Assembly: GCA_009911305.1 (NCBI GenBank)
Contig: QXXC01000021.1
Location: forward strand, 1-64,000
From: Clostridiaceae bacterium
Lineage (GTDB): Bacteria; Bacillota; Clostridia; Lachnospirales; Lachnospiraceae
DNA length: 64,000 bases
Direction: 5' to 3'
The notes beneath the pieces were generated by a model, which searched no databases, was not told where the DNA came from, and worked only from the letters and a program-made list of their open reading frames with translations. This document shows positions 53,364 to 64,000 of this stretch, piece after piece (position 1 is the first letter of the stretch; every line of letters begins with the position of its first letter). The translations under genes were made by a program, and so were the position numbers.

Positions 53364-53642
53364 TTGTTGAGTACAAAAAAAATACCGCAGAGACAGTGTA
53401 TCGGATGTGGGGAGATGAAAAATAAGAAGGAAATGATCCGTATCCTCAAGACAACGCAGGAACAGATTGAGCTTGACGCCACAGGCAGGAAAAACGGCCG
53501 CGGCGCTTACCTGTGTCCGTCGATGGACTGCTACAAAAAGGCGGTAAAGAGCAGGGGGTTGGAGCGTTCTCTGAAAATGGCGATTCCAAAGGACGTTTAT
53601 GAAATGCTGGAAAAGGAGATGGAACGGATTGGAGAACCATAA
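53364..53642 (+). CDS. rnpM: YlxR family RNase P modulator
   Basis: 92 aa with TTG start at 53364 or 53367. The RQCIGCGEMKNKKEMIRI motif and GRGAYLCPSMDCYKKA are YlxR signatures, with paired cysteines. It is known to bind RNase P RNA in Bacillus. Overlaps the next gene by 14 bp. AGTGAG-type ribosome site only weak. Confidence 0.92.
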   Translation: MLSTKKIPQRQCIGCGEMKNKKEMIRILKTTQEQIELDATGRKNGRGAYLCPSMDCYKKAVKSRGLERSLKMAIPKDVYEMLEKEMERIGEP

Positions 53643-53961
53643 AAAGATATTAAACCTTTTAGGCCTGGCTACAAAGGCCGGGAAGACGGCCAGCGGGGGA
53701 TTTATGACGGAAAAATCGGTAAAGGGCGGGAAGGCTTTTTTGGTGCTTGTGCCAGAGGATGCATCGAACAATACGAAAAAAATGTTCTTTAACATGTGTA
53801 CTTACTATAAAGTCCCGATTTACTTATTTGGAAGAAAGGAAGAACTGGGCCACGCCATTGGTAAGGAGGCGAGAACCTCAGTGGCAGTGCTGGACGCCGG
53901 TTTTGCCAAAGCGCTCGCAAAGCAGATTGAACTGAACGGAGGTAGTGAGTATGAGGGTTAA
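53629..53961 (+). CDS. L7Ae-family ribosomal protein (YlxQ-like)
   Basis: 110 aa from TTG 53629 (AAAAGGAG ten bases upstream), giving [19 protein letters not shown]. The L7Ae/L30e pattern [18 protein letters not shown] is present. An RNA-binding protein of the kink-turn type. Starting at the in-frame ATG 53599 would place it well inside rnpM. Overlaps infB by 11 bp. Confidence 0.88.
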   Translation: MENHKKILNLLGLATKAGKTASGGFMTEKSVKGGKAFLVLVPEDASNNTKKMFFNMCTYYKVPIYLFGRKEELGHAIGKEARTSVAVLDAGFAKALAKQIELNGGSEYEG

Positions 53962-56900
53962 TGAATTATCAAAAGAAATTGGAAAGACGAATAAAGAGGT
54001 ATTGGAGATACTGAGGAAGAATCATTTTGATATCAAAAGCCATTCCTCCAATATAACGGATGAACAGGCGGCGGTTGTGAGGCGATCCCTGCCGGCGGGC
54101 AGGCCGGAGGTGTCTGCGGCTGAGATTTCAAAATCAGGTACAGGAAAGGCGGAAACGAAGCGAGTGGAAGAGGTAAGGAAAGAGCCTGTGAAGGCAGAAG
54201 AAAAGGGAATGGAAAAACCTGCGGCAGACAGAGCGGAGAAGCCGGCTGAACCGCCGAAAAAGAGGATTGCGGCCGTATACCGCCCTCAGAACAGTACACA
54301 GATGAGAAATAACAGCCGTCCCAACGGGCGCGGGGCATCCGGCGGCGGAGCCGGAAAGCAGGCGGGCCAGCCAGCCAGAGGCGCGGGTCAGAATCAGGCG
54401 GGCCGCGGCGCGAACAGGCAGCCCGGAATCGGTGTAAGGCCGGTTCAGAAGACGGAACAGGCGGCAAAGGCGGCGCAGGATGCAGCAAAGACGCAGCAGC
54501 AGAGCGAGGCGGCAGCGGTTAAGAGCCGCGACGTCCAGGCCGCGGAGAGCGGCGTGCCGCAGAATCAGACGGCCCAGGCCGAGCGCGCCAAAAACGCACA
54601 GAATCTGGGCGGCGCGCCGGAACGCGATGCGCGGCAGGGAGGCCGTGATAACCAGCGCCAGGATACAGCCCAGGGAGCCCGCGATAATCAGCGCCAGGAC
54701 GGAGGCCAGGGCAGCCAGCGTCAGGACGGCCGTGATGCGCAGAGACAGGGCCGCGACGGCCAGCGTCAGGGGAACCAGGGAGGCCGGGACGGCAGCCAGA
54801 GACAGGGAAGCCGTGACGGCCAGCGCCAGGGAGGCCAGGGAAGCCGGGACGGCCAGAGAAGCGGAGGCTACCAGGGGAACCGAGACGGCCAGAGAAGCGG
54901 AGGCTATCAGGGGAACCGGGATGGCCAGAGAAGCGGGGGCTATCAGGGGAACCGAGACGGCCAGAGAAGCGGAGGCTATCAGGGGAACCGAGACGGTCAG
55001 AGAAGCGGAGGCTATCAGGGGAACCGGGATGGTCAGAGAAGCGGAGGCTATCAGGGGAACCGGGATGGCCAGAGAAGCGGGGGCTACCAGGGAAGCCGAG
55101 ACGGCCAGAGAAGCGGAGGCTACCAGGGAAGCCGCGATGGCCAGAGAAGCGGAGGCTATCAGGGAAGCCGTGACGGTCAGAGAAGCGGAGGCTTCCAGAG
55201 AGGCGGTTTCCAGGGAAACCGCGACGGTCAGGGCCAGAGAGGCGGCTTAAATATTCCGAAGCCATCCTTTGACGGCCCGGTTGTACAGAAGCCGCAGAAT
55301 AATAAGCAGAATAAGAATGCTTACAAGAATGATAAATATAATAAAAAGGATCACGATGATAACATGAAGTCCAGGCAGGGCAAGGGAGGCAAGGGAGCCA
55401 AGACGGCGATGCTTCCGCCCCAGCAGAGGAAGGATGAGGCAAAGGTCCAGGAGATCAAGACCATCGTTATTCCGGAGAGCATCACAATCAAGGAGCTGGC
55501 TGATAAGATGAAGCTGCAGCCGTCCGTGATTGTAAAGAAGCTGTTCTTACAGGGCAAGGTCGTAACCATCAATCAGGAAGTGGATTATGAGCAGGCCGAA
55601 GAGATTGCCATGGAGTTTGATGTTCTCTGTGAGAAGGAAGAGAAGATCGACGTGATCGAGGAGCTCCTCAAGGAGGAAGAGGAGGACGAGAAGGACATGG
55701 TGGCAAGGCCGCCGGTTGTCTGTGTCATGGGCCATGTAGACCACGGCAAAACCTCGCTTCTGGATGCGATCCGGGAGACGAACGTTACAGCCAGGGAGGC
55801 CGGCGGCATAACACAGCACATCGGCGCTTACACGGTGGAAATCAACGGGCAGTCGATCACCTTCCTGGATACGCCGGGCCACGAGGCGTTTACCGCTATG
55901 CGTATGCGCGGCGCAAAATCCACGGATATCGCGATTTTAGTGGTAGCGGCTGACGACGGCGTGATGCCGCAGACGGTTGAGGCGATCAACCACGCCAAGG
56001 CCGCGGGGGTGGAGATCATTGTGGCTATCAATAAGATTGATAAGCCGAGCGCCAATATTGAGAAGGTAAAGCAGGAACTGATTGAATACGAGCTTGTTCC
56101 CGAGGACTGGGGCGGAAGCACGGTATTTGTCCCGGTTTCGGCCCACACAAGGGAAGGTATTTCCGATCTGCTTGAGATGATCCTTCTGACAGCAGAGGTA
56201 AAGGAATTAAAGGCCAATCCGGACAGAAACGCAAGGGGCCTTGTGATCGAGGCAGAGCTTGATAAGGGCAAAGGGCCGGTGGCAACGGTTCTGGTGCAGA
56301 AGGGCACCCTGCATGTGGGTGATCCGATCGCCGCGGGCGCATGCTTTGGAAAGGTCCGCGCCATGATGGACGACAAGGGACGCCGCGTCAAAGAGGCAGG
56401 CCCGTCCACACCGGTTGAGATCCTTGGCTTAAACGACGTGCCGAACGCCGGAGAGGTGTTTGTGCGCACGGACAGCGAGAAGGAGGCCAGAGGCTTTGCC
56501 GAGACGTTTATTTCCGAAGGAAAGAATAAGCTGATTGAAGACACGAAGATGAAGCTGTCTCTGGACGATCTGTTCTCACAGATCAAGGCCGGAAACGTGA
56601 AGGAGCTTCCGATTATCGTGAAGGCTGACGTGCAGGGCTCCGTGGAGGCTGTGAAGCAGAGCCTGATGAAGCTGTCGAATGAAGAGGTGGTTGTCAAGGT
56701 GATCCATGGCGGCGTGGGCGCAATCAATGAGTCTGACGTCAACCTGGCATCTGCGTCAAATGCGATTATCATCGGCTTTAATGTGCGCCCGGATGCGACC
56801 GCAAAGTCAACGGCAGAGCGCGAGAAGGTAGATGTCCGCCTGTACCGTGTGATTTACCAGGCCATTGAGGATGTGGAGGCGGCAATGAAGGGCATGCTGG

Positions 56901-57205
56901 ATCCGATCTTTGAGGAGCAGATCATCGGCCATGCCATCGTCCGCCAGACCTTCAAGGCGTCCGGAGTCGGGACGATCGCCGGCTCCTATGTGCTGGACGG
57001 AAAATTCCAGAGAGGCTGCAAGGCCAGAATCACCAGGGACGGCGAGCAGATTTTCGACGGCCCTCTGGCATCCTTAAAGCGGTTTAAGGATGACGTGAAG
57101 GAAGTCAACGCCGGATATGAGTGCGGCCTTGTATTTGAGAAGTTCAATGATCTCCGGGAAGATGATCAGATCGAGGCATATGCGATGGTGGAGGTGCCCA
57201 GATAG
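53951..57205 (+). CDS. infB: Translation initiation factor IF-2
   Basis: 1084 aa from ATG 53951 (GGAGGT seven bases upstream). IF2_N domain at 1-50, then a long disordered Gln/Arg/Gly-rich linker with tandem repeats (residues 299-416), a second IF2_N near 505-555, and the GTPase domain from about 585: [38 protein letters not shown]. Domains II-IV follow and bind initiator tRNA. The linker is far longer than usual. Most of the linker is accessory to the catalytic core. Confidence 0.97.
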   Translation: MRVNELSKEIGKTNKEVLEILRKNHFDIKSHSSNITDEQAAVVRRSLPAGRPEVSAAEISKSGTGKAETKRVEEVRKEPVKAEEKGMEKPAADRAEKPAEPPKKRIAAVYRPQNSTQMRNNSRPNGRGASGGGAGKQAGQPARGAGQNQAGRGANRQPGIGVRPVQKTEQAAKAAQDAAKTQQQSEAAAVKSRDVQAAESGVPQNQTAQAERAKNAQNLGGAPERDARQGGRDNQRQDTAQGARDNQRQDGGQGSQRQDGRDAQRQGRDGQRQGNQGGRDGSQRQGSRDGQRQGGQGSRDGQRSGGYQGNRDGQRSGGYQGNRDGQRSGGYQGNRDGQRSGGYQGNRDGQRSGGYQGNRDGQRSGGYQGNRDGQRSGGYQGSRDGQRSGGYQGSRDGQRSGGYQGSRDGQRSGGFQRGGFQGNRDGQGQRGGLNIPKPSFDGPVVQKPQNNKQNKNAYKNDKYNKKDHDDNMKSRQGKGGKGAKTAMLPPQQRKDEAKVQEIKTIVIPESITIKELADKMKLQPSVIVKKLFLQGKVVTINQEVDYEQAEEIAMEFDVLCEKEEKIDVIEELLKEEEEDEKDMVARPPVVCVMGHVDHGKTSLLDAIRETNVTAREAGGITQHIGAYTVEINGQSITFLDTPGHEAFTAMRMRGAKSTDIAILVVAADDGVMPQTVEAINHAKAAGVEIIVAINKIDKPSANIEKVKQELIEYELVPEDWGGSTVFVPVSAHTREGISDLLEMILLTAEVKELKANPDRNARGLVIEAELDKGKGPVATVLVQKGTLHVGDPIAAGACFGKVRAMMDDKGRRVKEAGPSTPVEILGLNDVPNAGEVFVRTDSEKEARGFAETFISEGKNKLIEDTKMKLSLDDLFSQIKAGNVKELPIIVKADVQGSVEAVKQSLMKLSNEEVVVKVIHGGVGAINESDVNLASASNAIIIGFNVRPDATAKSTAEREKVDVRLYRVIYQAIEDVEAAMKGMLDPIFEEQIIGHAIVRQTFKASGVGTIAGSYVLDGKFQRGCKARITRDGEQIFDGPLASLKRFKDDVKEVNAGYECGLVFEKFNDLREDDQIEAYAMVEVPR
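54845..55198 (+). repeat. In-frame 36-bp tandem repeats within infB
   Basis: Nine complete units of 36 bp encode [11 protein letters not shown][N/S] (first six with Asn, next three with Ser); a tenth ends [10 protein letters not shown]. Units differ only by third-base and a few other changes. They follow an upstream degenerate zone of RQ/GRDxQRQG. Expansion by slipped replication is likely, and copy number may vary between strains. Confidence 0.9.
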
Positions 57206-57238
57206 GCCCCTCTTCCGTCCGGAAAGTGAGGCTATACG

Positions 57239-57628
57239 ATGCGCAAGAACAGCATTAAGAATACAAGAGTCAACAGCGAGGTTCAGAGAGAGCTGAGCGA
57301 AATCATAAGCAGGGAGCTTAAGGATCCGCGGATCCACCCCATGACGACCGTCGTCGCCGTGGAGGTGACTCCGGATCTGAAGCTCTGCAAGGCTTACATC
57401 AGCGTGCTGGGAGATGAAGAGGCAGGAAAAGATACCATAAAGGGTCTGCGCAGCGCGGTGGGATTTATCCGCACGCAGCTTGCCAGACGAATCAACCTGC
57501 GGAATACGCCGGAGATAACATTTATTCCGGATCAGTCGATCGAATACGGCGTGAATATGACGCGCCTGATTGACGAAGTGACAGCCGGAATGAGCCGGGA
57601 AGAGGACGAAGAGGATAACGGATTTTAG
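57239..57628 (+). CDS. rbfA: Ribosome-binding factor A
   Basis: 129 aa. KH-like fold with NSEVQRELSEIISRELKDPR and TPDLKLCKAYISVLG. It assists late maturation of the 30S subunit 16S rRNA 5' end. The acidic tail is short. Next in the operon after infB. Confidence 0.95.
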   Translation: MRKNSIKNTRVNSEVQRELSEIISRELKDPRIHPMTTVVAVEVTPDLKLCKAYISVLGDEEAGKDTIKGLRSAVGFIRTQLARRINLRNTPEITFIPDQSIEYGVNMTRLIDEVTAGMSREEDEEDNGF

Positions 57629-57664
57629 AAGCAGGAAAAGAATGGCAAGGGAGAGTGATACAGG

Positions 57665-58648
57665 ATGAGAAATCAATTGACAGAGGCCTTAAACGGCGCG
57701 GGCAGCGCGGTGCTGTTAGGGCATATCCATCCGGACGGCGACTGTATCGGCGCGAGTCTGGGACTTTACAATTATCTGAAGGAAAATATGCCTCAGATTT
57801 CAGTGGAGCTGTACCTGGATCATCCGGCGGACAAATTTTCCTATCTGGCCAGCTTTGATGAGATTCAGACCGTTTATGATCCGGAAAAGCGCTTTGATGT
57901 ATGCATAACACTGGATGCGAGCGACACGGAGCGCCTGGAGATGTTCTGCCCGTATTTTGAGACGGCGGGCCGTACACTCTGCATTGATCATCACAGGACG
58001 AACAAAGGCTTTGCGCAGGAAAACTGTATCCGGCCGGATGCGAGCTCCACAAGCGAGGTTGTGTATACTCTGCTGGATGAGAACGCGGTCAGCAGAGGGA
58101 CGGCTGAGTGTCTCTATACGGGAATCATCCACGATACGGGTGTGTTTAAATACAGCAGCACGACGAGAGCGACAATGGAAATTGCCGGAAAGCTGATTGA
58201 AAAGGGGCTGGACTGCGCGAAGATTATCGATGATACCTTTTACCGGAAAACGTACATTCAGAACCAGATTCTGGGGCGCGCGCTGCTTGAGAGCTTTCTG
58301 TTTATGGACGGACGCTGTATTTTCAGCGGGCTGAGGAAAAAGGATCTGGAATTTTACGGCGCGGATACCAATGATCTGGATGGGATCATCGATCAGCTCC
58401 GCGTCACGGAGGGAGTGGAGTGCGCGATCTTTATCTATGAGACGTCGATCCATGAATATAAGATCAGCATGCGCTCCAACGCGATTGTGGACGTCAGCAG
58501 GGTCGCAGAGTATTTTGGAGGCGGCGGCCATATCCGCGCCGCTGGCTGCACCATGTCAGGGACGATTTACGATGTGCTGAACAATCTGTCCAAACATATT
58601 GAGATGCAGCTTGACGCACATACGAAGAAGGAACATGAGAAAGTATAG
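57665..58648 (+). CDS. nrnA: DHH phosphoesterase NrnA (nanoRNase/pAp phosphatase)
   Basis: 327 aa. DHH family: GHIHPDGDCIGASLGL, DASDTERL, IDHHRTNKGF (DHH motif) and DHHA1 motif GGGGHIRAAGC. It degrades oligoribonucleotides of a few nucleotides and may dephosphorylate pAp. Conserved in this operon between rbfA and truB. Confidence 0.93.
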   Translation: MRNQLTEALNGAGSAVLLGHIHPDGDCIGASLGLYNYLKENMPQISVELYLDHPADKFSYLASFDEIQTVYDPEKRFDVCITLDASDTERLEMFCPYFETAGRTLCIDHHRTNKGFAQENCIRPDASSTSEVVYTLLDENAVSRGTAECLYTGIIHDTGVFKYSSTTRATMEIAGKLIEKGLDCAKIIDDTFYRKTYIQNQILGRALLESFLFMDGRCIFSGLRKKDLEFYGADTNDLDGIIDQLRVTEGVECAIFIYETSIHEYKISMRSNAIVDVSRVAEYFGGGGHIRAAGCTMSGTIYDVLNNLSKHIEMQLDAHTKKEHEKV

Positions 58649-58659
58649 CGGGGGACGGT

Positions 58660-59604
58660 ATGATTCACGGCATCTTGAATATTTATAAGGAACCGGGCTA
58701 TACCTCCCACGATGTGGTCGCCAGGCTGAGAGGCATTTTAAAGCAGAAGAAGATCGGGCATACGGGGACTCTTGATCCGGCGGCGGAGGGAGTGCTTCCT
58801 GTATGCCTTGGCTCAGGAACAAGGCTCTGTGATATACTGACGGATAAGAGGAAAACATACCGCGCGGTTCTCCTTTTGGGAACAGAGACCGATACACAGG
58901 ATACGACAGGGACAATTCTGCATACCTGCGGGCCACAGCGTCTGGCAGAACTGGGGGAGGAAGAGGTAAGAAGAGCCGCTGAGAGCTTTATTGGCCCCTA
59001 TGCTCAGATTCCTCCCATGTATTCTGCCCTAAAGGTAAACGGGAAAAGGCTTTATGAACTGGCCCGCGAGGGGAAGGAGATCGAGCGGAGGCCGCGGCCT
59101 GTGGAAATTTACAGGCTCACAGTGGACAGCATCCGTCTTCCGCGGGCAGAGCTGACCGTGGAGTGCTCAAAAGGAACGTATATCCGTACGCTCTGCCATG
59201 ATATCGGCAGCCGGCTCGGCTGCGGCGGATGCATGGAAAAGCTGGTGCGCACGCAGACAGGGCGTTTTTGCCTGGAGGACAGCCTTCTGCTATCCGAAGT
59301 GGAACGTCTGGCTGCCGATGGACGGCTTGATGAGCGGATTGTGCCGGTGGATGAGGTGTTTGCCTCATATCCGGCTTTTTATTCGGATCAGGAGAGGCTG
59401 GATAAGCTTTTGCAAAATGGAAATGCGTTTCCGGCTTCCTCTGTGCCGGAAGGACTTTTGGGGCCGGGAGAGCAGCAAAAGGAGAGCCGGGACGGCGTGT
59501 GGATGCGCGTCTATGACAGCCGGCGCCGCTTTATCGGGATCTATGAATACGAGGGCGGCAGAGAGCGATGGAAACCAAAGAAAATTTTTCCGGGAGGAGA
59601 CTAG
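58660..59604 (+). CDS. truB: tRNA pseudouridine-55 synthase TruB
   Basis: 314 aa. Catalytic Asp in GHTGTLDPAAEGVLPVCLG, and TYIRTLCHDIGSRLGCGG. It forms pseudouridine at position 55 of tRNA. A C-terminal extension beyond the catalytic core carries a PUA-like part. Starts 11 bp after nrnA and ends one base before ribF. Confidence 0.96.
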   Translation: MIHGILNIYKEPGYTSHDVVARLRGILKQKKIGHTGTLDPAAEGVLPVCLGSGTRLCDILTDKRKTYRAVLLLGTETDTQDTTGTILHTCGPQRLAELGEEEVRRAAESFIGPYAQIPPMYSALKVNGKRLYELAREGKEIERRPRPVEIYRLTVDSIRLPRAELTVECSKGTYIRTLCHDIGSRLGCGGCMEKLVRTQTGRFCLEDSLLLSEVERLAADGRLDERIVPVDEVFASYPAFYSDQERLDKLLQNGNAFPASSVPEGLLGPGEQQKESRDGVWMRVYDSRRRFIGIYEYEGGRERWKPKKIFPGGD

Positions 59605-59605
59605 A

Positions 59606-60526
59606 ATGCAGTATATAACTGGGACCAGGGAATTTCAGATAGAGGAGCCGGCGGCGGTGACTCTGGGAAAGTTTGACGGGCTGCACCGCGGGCACCAGAA
59701 GCTTTTAAATGAAGTGTTCCGATTCCGGGAGAAGGGATACAAAACGGCTGTCTTTACCTTTGAGACAGCGCCGGGAACCCTGATGCAGGGAAAGCTCCAG
59801 ACCATGATCACAACAAACGCGGAGCGCCGCGACAATCTGGAGCGGGCCGGGATCGATTATCTGGTGGAATACCCCTTTAATGAGGAAGTGGCGCGTATGG
59901 ATCCGGAGACGTTTATTTCCCATATCCTGGCCGGACAGATGAGCGCAAAGGCCGTCGTTTCCGGGACGGACTGCCGCTTTGGCTATAAAAGGGGCGGGGA
60001 TGTGGCGCTTTTGGAGCGCCTGGCTCCGAAATACGGCTATGAGCTGACGGTCGTGGAAAAGGCGCTGGACGGAACGCGCGAGATCAGCAGCACGTATGTG
60101 CGGGAAGAGCTGGCGGCCGGCCATATTGAAAAGGCAAACGAGCTGCTGGGCTATCCGTATGCCGTGCATGGCAGTGTGATCCACGGAAGGCATCTGGGCA
60201 GTACGCTGGGCTTCCCGACTGTCAATATTGAGCCGGGCGGCCAGAAGCATCTGCCGGCGTTCGGCGTCTATCTTTCACAGACCGTGATCGACGGGAACTG
60301 CTACGGCAGTATTACCAATATCGGGAAAAAGCCTACCATAACAGGAGAACACCCGGCCGGCGCGGAAACGCATATCTATGGTCTCAACGAGGATCTGTAT
60401 GGAAAATGGATCGAAGTGCGGCTGCTCCGGTTCCTGCGCCCGGAGATGAAATTCTCCGGTGTGGACGAGCTGAAGCGCCAGGTTCTGAATGATAAAGAAA
60501 CAGGGAGAAGGATGCATGGGCTGTAG
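59606..60526 (+). CDS. ribF: Bifunctional riboflavin kinase / FAD synthetase
   Basis: 306 aa from ATG 59606 (GGGAGGAG upstream; longer frames overlap truB). FAD synthetase half: GKFDGLHRGHQKLL (HxGH-type nucleotide-binding). Riboflavin kinase half: GRHLGSTLGFPTVNIEP. It makes FMN and FAD. Last gene of the translation operon. Confidence 0.96.
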   Translation: MQYITGTREFQIEEPAAVTLGKFDGLHRGHQKLLNEVFRFREKGYKTAVFTFETAPGTLMQGKLQTMITTNAERRDNLERAGIDYLVEYPFNEEVARMDPETFISHILAGQMSAKAVVSGTDCRFGYKRGGDVALLERLAPKYGYELTVVEKALDGTREISSTYVREELAAGHIEKANELLGYPYAVHGSVIHGRHLGSTLGFPTVNIEPGGQKHLPAFGVYLSQTVIDGNCYGSITNIGKKPTITGEHPAGAETHIYGLNEDLYGKWIEVRLLRFLRPEMKFSGVDELKRQVLNDKETGRRMHGL

Positions 60527-60551
60527 CGGTCCGCCGCATCCTTCCTGTTTC
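60497..60551. terminator. Hairpin at the end of ribF
   Basis: GAAACAGG...AAGGATGC (60497-60515) pairs with GCATCCTTCCTGTTTC (60536-60551). It includes the end of ribF. No long T-run on the plus strand, a short one on the minus strand. Confidence 0.5.
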
Positions 60552-60608
60552 ATCAGGGCCGGGGCCCGCTGCCGCGCCATATGCGGTTCTCTGACTTGTG
60601 GTATGCAG

Positions 60609-60640
60609 AAAAAACAAAAACGCCGCAGTTCAATGCGGCG
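60609..60640 (-). terminator. Terminator of the DUF3842 gene
   Basis: On the minus strand CGCCGCA-TTGAAC-TGCGGCG followed by TTTTTGTTTTTT. The stop codon of the gene is in the loop. Confidence 0.8.
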
Positions 60641-61064
60641 ATGCATGTTCCTCAAGGCGCCCGGCCACCTCTCTGCCTGCGAGCCGGATGTACTCGCCCA
60701 GGGGAAGCTCTTCACATCCTATGAGCGTATGCCGGCAGTGTACGTGTCCGGCAACCGGGATGAGGATCTTATGCGCCCTGCTGGAGCCGACCGCAGCCGC
60801 CATGGCGGGCGTGATCTCGCCGAGCAGGGAGTCCGCGATCACGATGCCGATTGGCCCGATGATCAGATCCGCGTCACGGCAGGCCACAACTACGGGATTC
60901 TCACCGGTGGCGCCGAATCTGGCGCCGGCTTTCATCATGGACGCCGTAGCCGTGCTGTTTGTGCCGATGGCTGTGACCGGGAGATCCGGGCAGCGTTCCC
61001 TGAGTTCTTCTACAATGGCCCGTCCCATGCGGCCGCCCTGGCCGTCAATCACGATCACGTTCAT
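60630..61064 (-). CDS. DUF3842 family protein
   Basis: 144 aa, MNVIVIDGQGGRMGRAIVEE start with a Rossmann-like glycine motif, then GTNSTATASMMKAGARFGATGENPVVV. This matches the DUF3842 family common in Clostridia. Possible nucleotide-binding regulator; function unknown. It stands alone on the minus strand between ribF and carB. Confidence 0.83.
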   Translation of the reverse strand: MNVIVIDGQGGRMGRAIVEELRERCPDLPVTAIGTNSTATASMMKAGARFGATGENPVVVACRDADLIIGPIGIVIADSLLGEITPAMAAAVGSSRAHKILIPVAGHVHCRHTLIGCEELPLGEYIRLAGREVAGRLEEHASPH

Positions 61065-61262
61065 GAATCCCTCCGTATCCTGTGCTGCTTTCTGCTATAT
61101 TCCGGTAATGCTGTGAATCAATCATCAATAAGATAAAACGGTGAAACCGACAGAAGAGGATATCATAATTGTCTTAAAAACAATACCCCAGTATATCTTT
61201 TCTATTATAGCATAAAACAAAATAAATAAAAAGAGGAAATTTGAAAAAATAACATATTTTTA

Positions 61263-61291
61263 TTTACAAGGAAACACTTTTCTATTATAAT
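61263..61291 (+). promoter_or_regulatory. carB promoter
   Basis: TTTACA at 61263-61268, 17-bp spacer, TATAAT at 61286-61291. A 13-bp direct repeat CTTTTCTATTATA occurs at 61197 and 61277, overlapping the -10 in the second copy. Confidence 0.65.
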
Positions 61292-61347
61292 GCTATAGAC
61301 AAATAAGATGGTGGTAAAGGTTTAGAAGCAATTGAGAGGGAAAAAAC

Positions 61348-64000
<2,653 letters not shown>

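Noticed and set aside
54845-55198. Regular repeats resembling a CRISPR array
   Set aside because: Repeats are contiguous, without unique spacers, in phase with the infB codons and with synonymous differences.
54480-55442. Long open frames in other frames and on the minus strand over infB
   Set aside because: They arise from the 36-bp repeats and biased composition; their translations are low-complexity ([12 protein letters not shown]-like or [12 protein letters not shown]-like) and the infB frame is clearly real.

Overview
The window looks like chromosomal DNA of a spore-forming anaerobic Firmicute, most likely a Lachnospiraceae (Clostridium cluster XIVa) member. Support comes from spo0A and spoIIID, AGGAGG-type ribosome sites, consensus sigma-A promoters, and small families I associate with that group (DUF4250, DUF5721, DUF3842, CmpB-type membrane protein, DUF815 ATPase). 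No rRNA, tRNA or CRISPR array was seen. All functional calls come from reading translated sequence and motifs; no database search was run.

Layout. (1) 1-7.2 kb: a co-directional run of eight uncharacterised genes whose beginning lies left of the window. It includes an AT-rich secreted-looking protein, two related TPR proteins and four conserved proteins that I tentatively link to phage-tail-like injection loci. (2) 7.2-9.4 kb: an AgrA/AgrC-like LytTR regulator and GHKL kinase. (3) 9.4-17.3 kb: rpoB-rpoC with its own promoter and terminator. (4) 17.4-25.2 kb: cell-wall amidase, BCCT transporter, spo0A, glgA, an HD hydrolase and two small membrane proteins. (5) 25.3-31 kb: maf, a HAD phosphatase, a SurA-like lipoprotein, a GH3 hexosaminidase, DUF5721 and an M14 carboxypeptidase. 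(6) 31-44.6 kb: spoIIID with a sigma-E-type promoter, two envelope proteins, a possible structured RNA, a MITE-like repeat in one full and one truncated copy, cardiolipin synthase, PlsC, PheA, a DUF815 ATPase, the polyphosphate pair ppx-ppk, and an AGCS amino-acid symporter.

(7) 44.7-50.1 kb is the most interesting part. A compact element of about 3.87 kb (large serine recombinase, a 54-aa upstream ORF, and a divergent 506-aa tail-anchored protein of unknown function) has inserted into the 3' part of an ABC-transporter permease gene. The missing 30 C-terminal codons of the permease lie on the far side of the element. Both junctions fall on the same TTT phenylalanine codon (AAA on the + strand), so precise excision would restore a 262-aa permease in frame.

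(8) 50.3-60.5 kb: a nitrilase-family hydrolase, then the conserved translation operon rimP-nusA-rnpM-L7Ae-infB-rbfA-nrnA-truB-ribF. Its infB carries nine and a half tandem 12-residue Arg/Gly/Gln-rich repeats. (9) 60.6-64 kb: DUF3842 on the minus strand and the start of carB, which runs off the window end.

The genes combine housekeeping (transcription, translation initiation, lipid, polyphosphate and aromatic amino-acid synthesis), sporulation control, envelope remodelling, and one recent-looking mobile insertion that interrupts a transporter.
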